Notes: generated from the letters alone by a model not told the origin. A stretch of 33,821 bases of DNA from Pseudoalteromonas phenolica (GCF_005886345.1 NZ_PNEC01000055.1:1-33821); one strand, 5' to 3'; shown: positions 1 to 7,790, counted from the first letter of the stretch. Made by a program: numbers and translations.

Positions 1-1
1 C

Positions 2-82
2 AAGTGCGGCGAAGGTAAATGCGGCGGCAAAGCTAAAAAAGAAGGTAAGTGTGGCGAAGGTAAATGTGGTGGCGCTCACTAA
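2..82 (+). CDS. hvfA: HvfA-type cysteine-rich RiPP precursor, C-terminal end (partial)
   Basis: Only the last 26 codons and the TAA are inside the window; the start lies upstream. The tail reads as lysine, glycine and cysteine with three full EGKCG motifs (codons at 11-25, 41-55 and 56-70) preceded by a partial KCG, and ends GGAH. EGKCG repeats are the hallmark of HvfA precursors, whose cysteines are converted by the HvfB-HvfC enzyme pair to oxazolone/thioamide groups that bind copper (known for Haemophilus). The two following genes are exactly that pair, which makes the call strong despite the truncation. A secreted, copper-buffering peptide is the inferred product; the signal peptide that would show export is outside the window. 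Confidence 0.85.
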   Translation, partial: KCGEGKCGGKAKKEGKCGEGKCGGAH

Positions 83-97
83 TTCTTAGTTTTCTTC

Positions 98-122
98 TTT
101 GAGGCAGGTTATCTGCCTCAAA
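98..122 (+). terminator. Perfect intercistronic hairpin between hvfA and hvfB
   Basis: A 10-bp perfect stem (98-107 with 113-122) closes a 5-base loop, GTTAT. It lies 15 bases after the hvfA stop and 54 bases before hvfB. The bases after it are pyrimidine-rich but not a clean T run (CTTCTTAG, then CTCTTTTTATA further on). It therefore looks like a partial terminator or 3'-end stabiliser that would let the precursor be made in excess over the enzymes. That role is an inference. Confidence 0.6.
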
Positions 123-176
123 CTTCTTAGCAAAATATCCTCTTTTTATATAAGCTATGAACTCTAAGGTATTAAT

Positions 177-1019
177 ATGCTAGCTAATGACATAGGCATG
201 GTCGGTCTAGGTCTCAGACGTGAAATGTTGGATGACTTTATTGAGTCACCACCGGGTCAAGTTGATTTTCTAGAGGTTGCGCCCGAAAATTGGCTGAAAA
301 TGGGCGGGAAATTTGGTAAGCAGTTTAAACAACTTACAGAAAAACACACTTTTATTTGCCATGGCTTATCGCTGTCATTAGGTTCACCTGAGCCGCTTGA
401 TGTAGAATTTGTAAAGTCTCTTAAAAGTTTTTTTAAAACTCATAATATAAAACTCTTCAGTGAGCACTTGAGCTATTGCTCGGGTACAGGTCATATGTAT
501 GATCTGATGCCGATTCCATTTACTGAAGATGCAATTAAACATGTAGCTGGTCGAATTAAACAAGTACAAGATATTTTAGAGCAGCGGATCGCTGTCGAAA
601 ATGTTTCTTATTATGCCGCACCCGGTCAAGAAATGTCAGAGCAAGAATTTACGCTCGAAGTTTTAAAGCAAGCCGACTGTGACTTACTACTCGATGTAAA
701 TAATATTTATGTAAATAGTGTCAATCACGGTTACGATGCAATTGAGTTTTTACAAGCCATGCCAAGTGAACGTGTTGTGTATGGTCATGTCGCTGGGCAT
801 TATGAAGAAAGTACTTCTTTATTAGTGGATACCCATGGTGCAGATGTATGTGACCCAGTTTGGAATTTACTCGACAAAGCCTATAATTATCACGGTTTGT
901 TTCCTACTTTACTCGAGCGTGACTTTAATATTCCAAGCATGTCAGAAGTGCTCAGCGAAGTAGACATAATAAAACGAATTCAGTCAGAATTTTTAGCTAA
1001 AAGTAAAGGGGTTGCCTAG
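177..1019 (+). CDS. hvfB: HvfB, DUF692 multinuclear non-haem iron oxidase (MNIO)
   Basis: 280-residue DUF692 protein, the usual length for the family and a TIM-barrel enzyme related to MbnB. It is expected to oxidise cysteines of the upstream EGKCG precursor, working with HvfC. Visible candidate iron ligands sit in the family motifs: H62 (ICHG), E96/H97 (SEHLSY), E141/N142 (VENVS), D173 and N175/N176 (LDVNN), H184 (VNHGYD), H204 and H208 (GHVAGH), D218/H220 (DTHGA) and E247 (LERD). None of the expected positions looks lost. The ATG has TAAGG 7 bases upstream. The stop overlaps the hvfC start by one base (TAGTG), so the two are translationally coupled. Family and partner are clear; the exact modification chemistry is taken from homologues. 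Confidence 0.92.
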   Translation: MLANDIGMVGLGLRREMLDDFIESPPGQVDFLEVAPENWLKMGGKFGKQFKQLTEKHTFICHGLSLSLGSPEPLDVEFVKSLKSFFKTHNIKLFSEHLSYCSGTGHMYDLMPIPFTEDAIKHVAGRIKQVQDILEQRIAVENVSYYAAPGQEMSEQEFTLEVLKQADCDLLLDVNNIYVNSVNHGYDAIEFLQAMPSERVVYGHVAGHYEESTSLLVDTHGADVCDPVWNLLDKAYNYHGLFPTLLERDFNIPSMSEVLSEVDIIKRIQSEFLAKSKGVA

Positions 1020-1756
1020 TGTCATTCATCGATGTTCAAAATGCATTTATGGCTCATATTCGTGATCCCGATAATGTCAAAAAGCCTCATGATGTAACTG
1101 AAGAGAGAATGACAGTTTATAAAGAGCTGTTTTTTAATAACGTTGAAGGGTTTGTTAGCTCCGCCTTTCCGGTTCTTAAAAGTTTATATTGTGAATCACA
1201 TTGGCAGACACTTATTCGCACCTTTTTTGTTAGCCACGATTGTTCATCTCCGTATTTTCTCGACATTAGTGCAGAGTTTTTATCCTTTCTTCAGCATGAA
1301 TATACTATGCAAGCAAACGACCCCGTATTTATATTAGAGCTCGCACATTACGAGTGGGTTGAATTAGATGTGTCGGTTTGTTTTGAAGATGTAATGCAAA
1401 AACAGCTGACAAACTTAGATAATCAGCCTTTGTATCTGTCAAACACCGCGCGTAACCTGTCTTATCAATACCCAGTTCATCAAATTAGTGAAGACTTTCA
1501 ACCAACTGAACCTAGTGAACAACCCCATTATTTTGTTGTGTATCGTGACGAAGAGGATGATGTAGGCTTTATCGCTTCAAACCCTATGACCGCGATTTTG
1601 TTAGAGCAACTAGATAATAATCCGGGTATTAGCTTGTTAGAGCTTGTGTCAAAAGTGCATGAAATTATTCCACAATTTAGTGAGGAGCAGCTAATAGGTG
1701 GTGCAACTCAAACATTAAACGCTTTGGCAGAGTTGGGCATTGTAGTCACCAAATAA
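1019..1756 (+). CDS. hvfC: HvfC, DUF2063 partner of the MNIO enzyme
   Basis: 245-residue protein of the HvfC/BufC type. The N-terminal DUF2063 domain occupies roughly residues 1-95 (helical, with the YKELFFNNVEGFV and FPVLKSL segments). A second domain follows to the C-terminus, with a winged-helix-like end (LLEQLDNNPGISLLELV). In related systems this protein binds the precursor leader and presents it to the MNIO enzyme. The start is GTG at 1019, sharing its G with the TAG stop of hvfB, so expression depends on hvfB translation. There is no signal peptide, so it acts in the cytoplasm. No DoxX-type fourth gene (HvfD) follows; the next gene is an unrelated small membrane protein. Confidence 0.88.
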   Translation: MSFIDVQNAFMAHIRDPDNVKKPHDVTEERMTVYKELFFNNVEGFVSSAFPVLKSLYCESHWQTLIRTFFVSHDCSSPYFLDISAEFLSFLQHEYTMQANDPVFILELAHYEWVELDVSVCFEDVMQKQLTNLDNQPLYLSNTARNLSYQYPVHQISEDFQPTEPSEQPHYFVVYRDEEDDVGFIASNPMTAILLEQLDNNPGISLLELVSKVHEIIPQFSEEQLIGGATQTLNALAELGIVVTK

Positions 1757-1867
1757 CCTTTTTGTGTAACCAGCTTAGCGAATTTTTGCACTTCTCACTT
1801 TAACGCATAGCTCGGATCGTCTATTATGAGCGCCGTTTTTTCGTGCTTAAAAATTTATAGGTGTACT

Positions 1868-1990
1868 ATGTCAAAGGGTGATTTTAAAGATCCGTTTAAT
1901 GCTAAATACTTCATTGCTTTCTTAGCAGTTTTTGTTGGTATTGGCTGTCTAAATGCAATTCTTGGTTTAGCAACGGCTTTTTCAGCTTAA
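1868..1990 (+). CDS. Small single-span membrane protein (40 aa), function unknown
   Basis: Short gene read directly from the sequence: ATG at 1868, TAA at 1988-1990. The first 13 residues are polar and charged (MSKGDFKDPFNAK). One long hydrophobic helix follows (about residues 14-37) with a glycine pair and a cysteine (VGIGCLNA). AGG at 1859-1861 sits 6 bases before the ATG, a good ribosome binding site, and a strong terminator follows at 2025-2056. This gives it a complete transcription unit layout of its own between hvfC and apt. I do not recognise the family. The charge pattern suggests N-terminus in the cytoplasm, but this is weak. Confidence 0.6.
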   Translation: MSKGDFKDPFNAKYFIAFLAVFVGIGCLNAILGLATAFSA

Positions 1991-2024
1991 TCATCAAAGG
2001 AACAAAAGAGATTTTGTTTTGACT

Positions 2025-2056
2025 AAAGGCTACGTTATGTAGCCTTTTGCCGTTTT
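2025..2056 (+). terminator. Rho-independent terminator before apt
   Basis: A perfect 9-bp stem (2025-2033 with 2039-2047), loop GTTAT, then TTTTGCCGTTTTATT. It ends transcription of the small membrane protein gene and any hvf read-through. The loop is the same pentamer as in the hvfA-hvfB hairpin. Confidence 0.8.
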
Positions 2057-2100
2057 ATTGCGCAAACAAGCTAAAAACATGGCTTTGTGATTTCTCAAAG

Positions 2101-2128
2101 TTTCAACTTTTCTCATTCTTGTTATAAT
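2101..2128 (+). promoter_or_regulatory. Sigma-70 promoter of apt-dnaX
   Basis: A consensus -10 TATAAT lies at 2123-2128, with a weak -35 TTTCAA at 2101-2106 (16-base spacer). Transcription would start near 2135, downstream of the GTG at 2087 that opens a longer reading frame. This supports the apt ATG at 2159. Confidence 0.55.
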
Positions 2129-2158
2129 CACTTTCTTTACAAAATAGAAAGCTTCATT

Positions 2159-2704
2159 ATGACACAAGCTAATCTCACGCTGATCAAAGAAAGTATCGCT
2201 ACGGTACCTAACTACCCTAAAGAAGGTATTATGTTCCGTGACGTAACCACTTTACTTGCTGATCCAAAAGCGTTTAAAGAAACGATTGATGCATTCATTG
2301 CTGCATACAAAGATCAAGGTTTCACTAAAATTATTGGTACAGAGTCGCGTGGTTTCATTTTTGGCGCACCTTTATCTTATGCGTTAGGTATTCCTTTTAT
2401 TCCAGTACGCAAGCCCGGTAAATTACCCCGTGAGGTGATCAGCCAATCTTACCAGTTAGAGTATGGTGAAGATGTGCTTGAGTTACATACAGATGCAATT
2501 GTTGAAGGCGACAAAGTATTGTTAGTTGACGACTTACTTGCAACAGGTGGCACGATTGAAGCAACAGCTAAGCTTGTGCAGAAGCTTGGCGGTAATGCAA
2601 CTGACGCAGCTTTTGTTGTATCGCTACCGGAACTAGGCGGTGAGCAACGTGTTGCAGACTTAGGTATTAATATTCTTAAGTTAGTTGAGTTCGAAGGCGA
2701 ATAA
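2159..2704 (+). CDS. apt: Adenine phosphoribosyltransferase
   Basis: 181-residue type I phosphoribosyltransferase that salvages adenine with PRPP to give AMP in the cytoplasm. It matches E. coli Apt along its length: YPKEGIMFRDVT near the N-terminus, GTESRGFIFGAP, VRKPGKLPRE, and the PRPP-binding loop VLLVDDLLATGGT. The frame stays open upstream to a GTG at 2087. That stretch holds the TATAAT promoter element, and the family starts at the second methionine (MTQANLTLIKES), so ATG 2159 is chosen. The ribosome binding site is weak (GAAAG). It ends one base before dnaX, the classic apt-dnaX arrangement, and the two should be co-transcribed. Confidence 0.95.
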   Translation: MTQANLTLIKESIATVPNYPKEGIMFRDVTTLLADPKAFKETIDAFIAAYKDQGFTKIIGTESRGFIFGAPLSYALGIPFIPVRKPGKLPREVISQSYQLEYGEDVLELHTDAIVEGDKVLLVDDLLATGGTIEATAKLVQKLGGNATDAAFVVSLPELGGEQRVADLGINILKLVEFEGE

Positions 2705-2705
2705 T

Positions 2706-5120
2706 ATGAGTTATCAAGTCCTAGCACGGAAGTGGCGTCCGCAAACCTTTCACCAACTTGTCGGCCAAGAGCATGTCAAACAGGCGCTTGTAAATGCCCT
2801 CAATGAGCAAAGGTTGCATCACGCTTATCTTTTCACTGGGACTCGGGGCGTTGGTAAAACCACCATCGCCCGTATATTCGCAAAAAGTCTAAACTGCGAT
2901 GAAGGGATCACTTCAAATCCTTGTGGCAAGTGCCAAAGCTGTTTAGATATTGAAGCGGGTAAATTTATTGATTTAATAGAAATCGATGCTGCTTCCAGAA
3001 CGAAAGTTGAAGATACGCGAGAGATCCTCGACAACGTTCAATATGCGCCGACTCGCGGTCGCTATAAAGTGTACCTCATCGACGAAGTGCACATGCTGTC
3101 AAAGCACAGTTTTAACGCGCTATTAAAAACACTCGAAGAGCCGCCAGAGCATGTAAAATTCTTATTGGCGACGACAGATCCGCAAAAACTACCGATTACT
3201 ATTTTGTCACGTTGCTTACAGTTTAATTTGAATGCAATGTCGCAATCGCAAATTGTATCGCAGTTAACTCATATTTTGCCGCAAGAGCAAATTCAGTTTG
3301 AAGAGCCTGCCTTAAAGGCACTGGCGAAAGCCGCTGATGGCAGTATGCGTGATGCGTTGAGCTTAACTGATCAAGCCATAGCACAAACCAATGCTCAACT
3401 TACTCTAGCTGCTGTTCAAGATATGCTTGGTTTGATGGATGTTAGTCATGCCGTAAGTATTTTAGCTTCTGTACTTTGTCAAGATGCACCCGCAGTCTTA
3501 GAAGAAGTTGAGCAAATTGCAGTTAAAAATGGTAATTATCTTGCCGTATTAGACGATTTAATTGCACTTTTACACGCCATTCAGCTCACGCAATTGGTGC
3601 CACAGGCAGCAAAAATTTTGGTATTTTCAGAATCCGATATTGCAACGCTCAGTGAACAGATTAACCCCCAGCAAGTACAGCTTTTTTATCAACTGCTGCT
3701 AAATGGCAAAAAAGATCTTCAGTGGGCGCCAGAGCAAAAACTTGGCTTTGAGATGGTGTTGCTGCGTTTAATTGCGTTTGAGCATGCAGATAGTCAACCT
3801 TCTGCTACGCCTAATGACCAAGCTGGCTCAGCATCAAACAGCTCTGTTCAAGCTCAGCCTTCACCTACTGCGCCACCAAGACAAGGTTTGCAAGACATTC
3901 GCGCTCGCTTAAAGCAAAATAATGCTTCAGCAGGTGGGAATACTACTCAGCAACCTCATGCTACACCTGAGATACCTGTACAATCAGCAACGCCTCAGAT
4001 TAAACCTGAAGCTGTTCAAGTTCAGCCTAATCAAGCCGAACCTATTCAGGCCGCCCCTATCCAGGCCGAAGCCAGCCAGCAGTCGGCGGTAGAACATAGT
4101 GTTACTGATCAGCATTCAGAATTAACTCAATCGGTTGCACAAAGTTCACAAGAGCATTCTATTGAGCAACCACACAATCAAATGAATGTCGAAAGCAATG
4201 CGTTTAATCAGCAAGCTCTGCAACACCCGCAAGTACCAGCGCATCAAGAATATGCGCCAGAGCCTCAAGAACAAGAATTAGCCGCGCAATATGAGCAAGT
4301 GATGCATGATGCACAAGAGCAAGGCTATACGCCAGCTTATGAACCGCAGACTACACAACAAGCGCAGCAAGACGCTGGCTCTCAAAATTCAGAGTCGGCT
4401 TCTGCACGCTTACAAGCTCAACAAGGGCAGGCTCAATCTGCCATTGCACGTATTTTGCAGAATCGAAATATCTCAGGGGCAGGGCAGTTATTATCAGCTC
4501 AAGGAGATGAGCCAAAAAAGTCTGAGGCGCAAAACGCGCCCGACTCAAATGTGGCGCCAGTAACACCGAAGAAAAAACCTGTGCCATTTAGCGAAAGGCA
4601 CAAAGCGGACGAAAGCAAGCTAGCGCCTGAGTTATTAGAACAGATTGCACCGCAAACTTCGCAAGCGAAAGAAACGCCTAAAGAAGAAGCTGTGCCTGTG
4701 CCTGAAGGGTTTGCGAGCCCAATCAGTGAAATTCGTTTTGCCCATCAGCAAGATGACTGGGCGAAGCTGATTGAGAAAATGGCACTAGGGGGTCGTATGC
4801 GCCAATTTGCGCTGCATTCGATTTATCACTACGAGAACAATCAAGCCAACATTCAAGTTGATATTAGTCAGCGTCATTTAGACAGTGCTATTTTAAGACA
4901 AAAACTGCAAGCTGCACTGAATGAAATGTACAACTCTGATGTTGAGCTTATCGTTGAATTTGCAGAAGGGGTGATAGACTCACCGTATCTCATTCAACAA
5001 AAAATAGATGCACATAGGCATCAACAAGCGATAGAAACAATTAATCAAGATCCTATTGTATTACAACTTATCGAGCAATTTAGTGCCGAGGTCGATGAAA
5101 ATACCATACAGGCATTGTAA
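2706..5120 (+). CDS. dnaX: DNA polymerase III subunit tau (and gamma by frameshift)
   Basis: 804-residue tau subunit of the clamp loader, longer than the 643 residues of E. coli. The AAA+ part shows Walker A GTRGVGKT (45-52), a zinc module with C64, C73, C76 and C79, Walker B LIDEVH (D126, E127), sensor 1 LLATTD, arginine finger R169 in SRC, and sensor 2 GSMRDALS (R215). A very long Gln/Ala/Pro-rich linker (about 365-660) precedes the C-terminal domain that binds the polymerase alpha subunit and DnaB. The start is ATG 2706 with AAGG 8 bases upstream, inside the end of apt; an upstream TTG in the same frame is rejected. Inside the linker is a complete -1 frameshift signal, listed separately, predicting a 606-residue gamma form. 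Confidence 0.97.
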   Translation: MSYQVLARKWRPQTFHQLVGQEHVKQALVNALNEQRLHHAYLFTGTRGVGKTTIARIFAKSLNCDEGITSNPCGKCQSCLDIEAGKFIDLIEIDAASRTKVEDTREILDNVQYAPTRGRYKVYLIDEVHMLSKHSFNALLKTLEEPPEHVKFLLATTDPQKLPITILSRCLQFNLNAMSQSQIVSQLTHILPQEQIQFEEPALKALAKAADGSMRDALSLTDQAIAQTNAQLTLAAVQDMLGLMDVSHAVSILASVLCQDAPAVLEEVEQIAVKNGNYLAVLDDLIALLHAIQLTQLVPQAAKILVFSESDIATLSEQINPQQVQLFYQLLLNGKKDLQWAPEQKLGFEMVLLRLIAFEHADSQPSATPNDQAGSASNSSVQAQPSPTAPPRQGLQDIRARLKQNNASAGGNTTQQPHATPEIPVQSATPQIKPEAVQVQPNQAEPIQAAPIQAEASQQSAVEHSVTDQHSELTQSVAQSSQEHSIEQPHNQMNVESNAFNQQALQHPQVPAHQEYAPEPQEQELAAQYEQVMHDAQEQGYTPAYEPQTTQQAQQDAGSQNSESASARLQAQQGQAQSAIARILQNRNISGAGQLLSAQGDEPKKSEAQNAPDSNVAPVTPKKKPVPFSERHKADESKLAPELLEQIAPQTSQAKETPKEEAVPVPEGFASPISEIRFAHQQDDWAKLIEKMALGGRMRQFALHSIYHYENNQANIQVDISQRHLDSAILRQKLQAALNEMYNSDVELIVEFAEGVIDSPYLIQQKIDAHRHQQAIETINQDPIVLQLIEQFSAEVDENTIQAL
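4502..4546 (+). promoter_or_regulatory. Programmed -1 ribosomal frameshift signal making DnaX gamma
   Basis: All elements known from E. coli dnaX are present. A Shine-Dalgarno-like AGGAG (4502-4506) lies 7 bases before the slippery heptamer A AAA AAG (4514-4520). The heptamer is in the correct phase: the codons AAA AAG are K604 K605. A stem follows (GGCGC 4526-4530 with GCGCC 4536-4540, loop AAAAC), which AGTC/GACT (4519-4522 with 4542-4545) could extend. After slipping, the ribosome reads GTC then TGA (4523-4525), so gamma would end ...KKV at 606 residues. In E. coli the same shift gives ...KKE then TGA. Confidence 0.88.
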
Positions 5121-5177
5121 TCGAGTACAATAGACCTTATCTTTTAGCCAAATAAAATATATGTAAGAGAGCGTATT

Positions 5178-5504
5178 ATGTTTAAAGGTGGAATGGGCAA
5201 TATCATGAAGCAAGCTCAGCAGATGCAAGAGCGCATGGAAAAAGCCCAAGAAGAGATCAAAAGCTTAGAAGTAACTGGTGAAGCAGGTGCAGGCTTAGTT
5301 AAAGTAACTATGCTAGGTAGCCACAACGTTAAGCGCGTTGAGATTGACGAAAGCTTAATGGAAGATGACAAAGACATGATTGAAGACCTTCTAGCTGCGG
5401 CTGTAAACGATGCAGTGCGTCGTGTAGGTGAAGAGTCTGCTAAGCGTATGTCTGATGTTACTGGCGGTATGCAGATGCCTCCAGGCTTCAAAATGCCGTT
5501 CTAA
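5178..5504 (+). CDS. ybaB: YbaB/EbfC nucleoid-associated protein
   Basis: 108-residue YbaB/EbfC protein, a small dimeric DNA-binding protein of the nucleoid. It matches E. coli YbaB from the N-terminal helix (GNIMKQAQQMQERM) through LEVTGEAGAGLVKVT to the C-terminal MPPGFKMPF. AAGAGAG (5165-5171) is the ribosome binding site. It starts 57 bases after dnaX, in the common dnaX-ybaB order. In many gammaproteobacteria recR follows at once; here a terminator and about 12 kb of other genes intervene. Confidence 0.95.
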   Translation: MFKGGMGNIMKQAQQMQERMEKAQEEIKSLEVTGEAGAGLVKVTMLGSHNVKRVEIDESLMEDDKDMIEDLLAAAVNDAVRRVGEESAKRMSDVTGGMQMPPGFKMPF

Positions 5505-5528
5505 TTTAGACAGCATGTAATATTTCGA

Positions 5529-5555
5529 AATAGTGCCTTCAGGCGCTATTTTTTT
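5529..5555 (+). terminator. Rho-independent terminator after ybaB
   Basis: A 9-bp stem (5529-5537 with 5542-5550, one G-T wobble), loop TTCA, then a run of seven T. It separates ybaB from the following minus-strand gene and removes any chance of read-through to recR. Confidence 0.88.
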
Positions 5556-5627
5556 GTCTGAAGTTTATTGGAACAGATAAAACTAAGCTGATAAACGTTA
5601 CCTTTTTATTTAAAAAATATTGCAGGC

Positions 5628-5657
5628 AAAAATAAACCCAGCATTTGCTGGGTTTAT
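5628..5657 (-). terminator. Terminator of the M13 peptidase gene
   Basis: A perfect 11-bp inverted repeat (5632-5642 with 5647-5657) with loop ATTT. On the minus strand it is followed by a T run (AAAAA at 5628-5632 on the plus strand), 27 bases after the peptidase stop. Confidence 0.82.
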
Positions 5658-5684
5658 CGTTTTAAGTATTAAGCTTCTTGCTTT

Positions 5685-7754
5685 TTACCAGATGCGTACG
5701 CGATCTTCAGGTTTAAGATATAACTTATCACCAGGTTTTACGTCGAACGCTTTGTACCATGCGTCATGGTTACGTGGTGCAAGGGCACGGAAGCGACCTG
5801 GCGCGTGTGTACCTGCGCGAAGCTGATTTAGCATGCTTTGCTCAGTACGCTTTTCTTTCCAAACTTGTGCCCAAGCTAAGAAGAAACGTTGGTCGCCAGT
5901 TAGACCATCGATAACTGGTGCTTCTTTACCATTTAAGCTCAGCTTGTAGGCGTGGTAAGCCATTGCTAAGCCACCTACGTCACCAATGTTTTCACCAAGG
6001 CTGTTACGGCCGTTTACGAAATTACCTTCGATTGGCTCGTATTGGCTGTACTGCGCTGCAAGTTTGTCAGCTTTTGCTTCGAATGCAGCTCGATCTGAGT
6101 CAGTCCACCAGTTACGTTGGATACCTTCAGCATCAGACTTAGAACCTTGGTCGTCAAAACCGTGACCCATTTCGTGACCGATAACTGCGCCGATGCCACC
6201 GTAGTTCACCGCTGCGTCAGCATTAGGATCGAAAAATGGTGGTTGTAAAATCGCTGCAGGGAATACAATCTCATTGAATGAGCTGTTGTAGTATGCGTTT
6301 ACTCGCTGAGGCGTCATACCCCAACGGTTACGGTCTGTTTTCTCAAGCTCTTTTGATACGCTGTCATCTCTGAAGAATTGACGAAGGTTTTTAACATTGC
6401 CCATTAGGTCATTGTTTTTAAGTGCTAGGCCATCAAATGACTGCCATACATCTGGGTAACCAATTTTAGGTACGAATGCAGCTAGTTTAGCTTGCGCATT
6501 TACTTTCGTCTCTTCACCCATCCAGTCTAGACCTTCAATGCGCTCACCAAGAGCTTTACGAAGGTTTTCAACGAGTTCAGACATTTGCTCTTTCGATGAC
6601 TCTGGGAAGTGCTTATCAACGTATACTTTACCAATTGCAAAGCCTAAAGATTGTGTACCAGACATTTGGCTCACAGCACGCTTCCAACGAGGACGAGGCT
6701 CTTGTTGGCCGCTAAGGTGTTTACCGTAGAATTCGAAGTTAGTATTGAAGATATCTTCAGAAAGTAGACTTGCATTGCCACTAATAGCGTGGAAAGTTAG
6801 GTAATCTTTCCAAACAGCCAGATCTTCTTTATTCACAAGATCAATCATGGCTTTGATTGGCTCAGGCTGAGACATATTAAGCTGAGGTACTTTGTAACCT
6901 GTCTGCTCGAAGTACAGATCCCAATTGAATCCCGGGTACTCTTTGGCTAAGTCTTCGCGCTTGATTTGGTTTAGTGTCAGGTCGCGGTTACGACGCTTTT
7001 CACGTGGCCAGTGGCCTTCAGCCATTTTAGTTTCTAGTGCAAGGATCGCTTGTGCACGCTCAATGGTATTTTCTAAACCTGCAAATTTAAGCGTGCTTGC
7101 GATATGGCCAACATATTCAGCACGTGTTTTTTCAAAACGCTCTACTTCTTCTAAGTAGTATGAACGGTCTGGTAAACCTAGACCGCCTGCACCCATAGAC
7201 ATTTCATATTTGTTTGGATCTAGACGGTTAAACCACATGCCACCGCCAATCGGTGAATTTACGCCAGTTAACCAAGACTGGCCGAATGCTTTTGTTAGAC
7301 CGTCTGTATTATCAATGGCCTTGATCTCATCAAGTAGGCCTTGAATTGGCGTGATCCCCAATTTGTTAAGCGCTTCAACATCCATAAATGCGTTGTAGAA
7401 ATCTGCGATTAATTGTTCTTCTGCATTTAAGTTATCGCGTGAAACAATGTCTTCGATGATGGCATTAACTTGTTTTTCACTGCGCTCTGCAAGCGAGGTA
7501 AATGCGCCGAAACGTGTTTTATCAGCAGGCATTTCGTAGTTTTTATACCAAGTACCGCTTGCGTACATGAAGAAGTCGTCACCAGGCTTCACATTTTCAT
7601 CTCGTGCTGTAAGGTCAACACCAAATGTGCCTAGTTCTGCTTTATTTGTTGTTTGTACAACAGCTGACAGTTTTTCTTCCACCTTGTTTTCCGGCCCAGA
7701 ACAGCCAGCTAAAAAGACAGCGGCTAGGGCTGTCGCAATAACAGTTCTTTTCAT
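5685..7754 (-). CDS. M13-family (neprilysin/PepO-like) zinc metallopeptidase, lipoprotein
   Basis: 689-residue secreted endopeptidase that cleaves small peptides. The signal peptide ends in a lipobox (LAGC, C18), so it is anchored as a lipoprotein facing the periplasm or surface. The catalytic parts are intact: NAYY substrate loop (486-489), HEMGH (H527, E528, H531) and ENIGDVGG (E588 as third zinc ligand, D592). It ends with the family's RVRIW. AGAGAAG lies just upstream of the ATG at 7754-7752. An 18-base inverted repeat in the upstream region may be an operator. It stands alone, with its own terminator, and could feed peptide breakdown, but no neighbour ties it to a particular substrate. 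Confidence 0.93.
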   Translation of the reverse strand: MKRTVIATALAAVFLAGCSGPENKVEEKLSAVVQTTNKAELGTFGVDLTARDENVKPGDDFFMYASGTWYKNYEMPADKTRFGAFTSLAERSEKQVNAIIEDIVSRDNLNAEEQLIADFYNAFMDVEALNKLGITPIQGLLDEIKAIDNTDGLTKAFGQSWLTGVNSPIGGGMWFNRLDPNKYEMSMGAGGLGLPDRSYYLEEVERFEKTRAEYVGHIASTLKFAGLENTIERAQAILALETKMAEGHWPREKRRNRDLTLNQIKREDLAKEYPGFNWDLYFEQTGYKVPQLNMSQPEPIKAMIDLVNKEDLAVWKDYLTFHAISGNASLLSEDIFNTNFEFYGKHLSGQQEPRPRWKRAVSQMSGTQSLGFAIGKVYVDKHFPESSKEQMSELVENLRKALGERIEGLDWMGEETKVNAQAKLAAFVPKIGYPDVWQSFDGLALKNNDLMGNVKNLRQFFRDDSVSKELEKTDRNRWGMTPQRVNAYYNSSFNEIVFPAAILQPPFFDPNADAAVNYGGIGAVIGHEMGHGFDDQGSKSDAEGIQRNWWTDSDRAAFEAKADKLAAQYSQYEPIEGNFVNGRNSLGENIGDVGGLAMAYHAYKLSLNGKEAPVIDGLTGDQRFFLAWAQVWKEKRTEQSMLNQLRAGTHAPGRFRALAPRNHDAWYKAFDVKPGDKLYLKPEDRVRIW

Positions 7755-7772
7755 TGTTATCTTCTCTTTTTA

Positions 7773-7790
7773 ATTGAGTAAAATCTCAAT
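7773..7790. promoter_or_regulatory. Inverted repeat upstream of the M13 peptidase gene
   Basis: ATTGAG (7773-7778), six bases TAAAAT, then CTCAAT (7785-7790): perfect half-sites 12 bases apart, starting 19 bases before the peptidase start codon. The size and position suit a dimeric regulator acting in the 5' region. The regulator is unknown. Confidence 0.35.

Noticed and set aside
2087..2158. N-terminal extension of apt from GTG 2087
   Set aside because: It contains the TATAAT promoter element and has no match in the family; ATG 2159 fits.
5685..7754. Several open frames on the plus strand opposite the M13 peptidase gene
   Set aside because: They are short, lack ribosome binding sites and known motifs, and lie wholly within a strongly coding gene.
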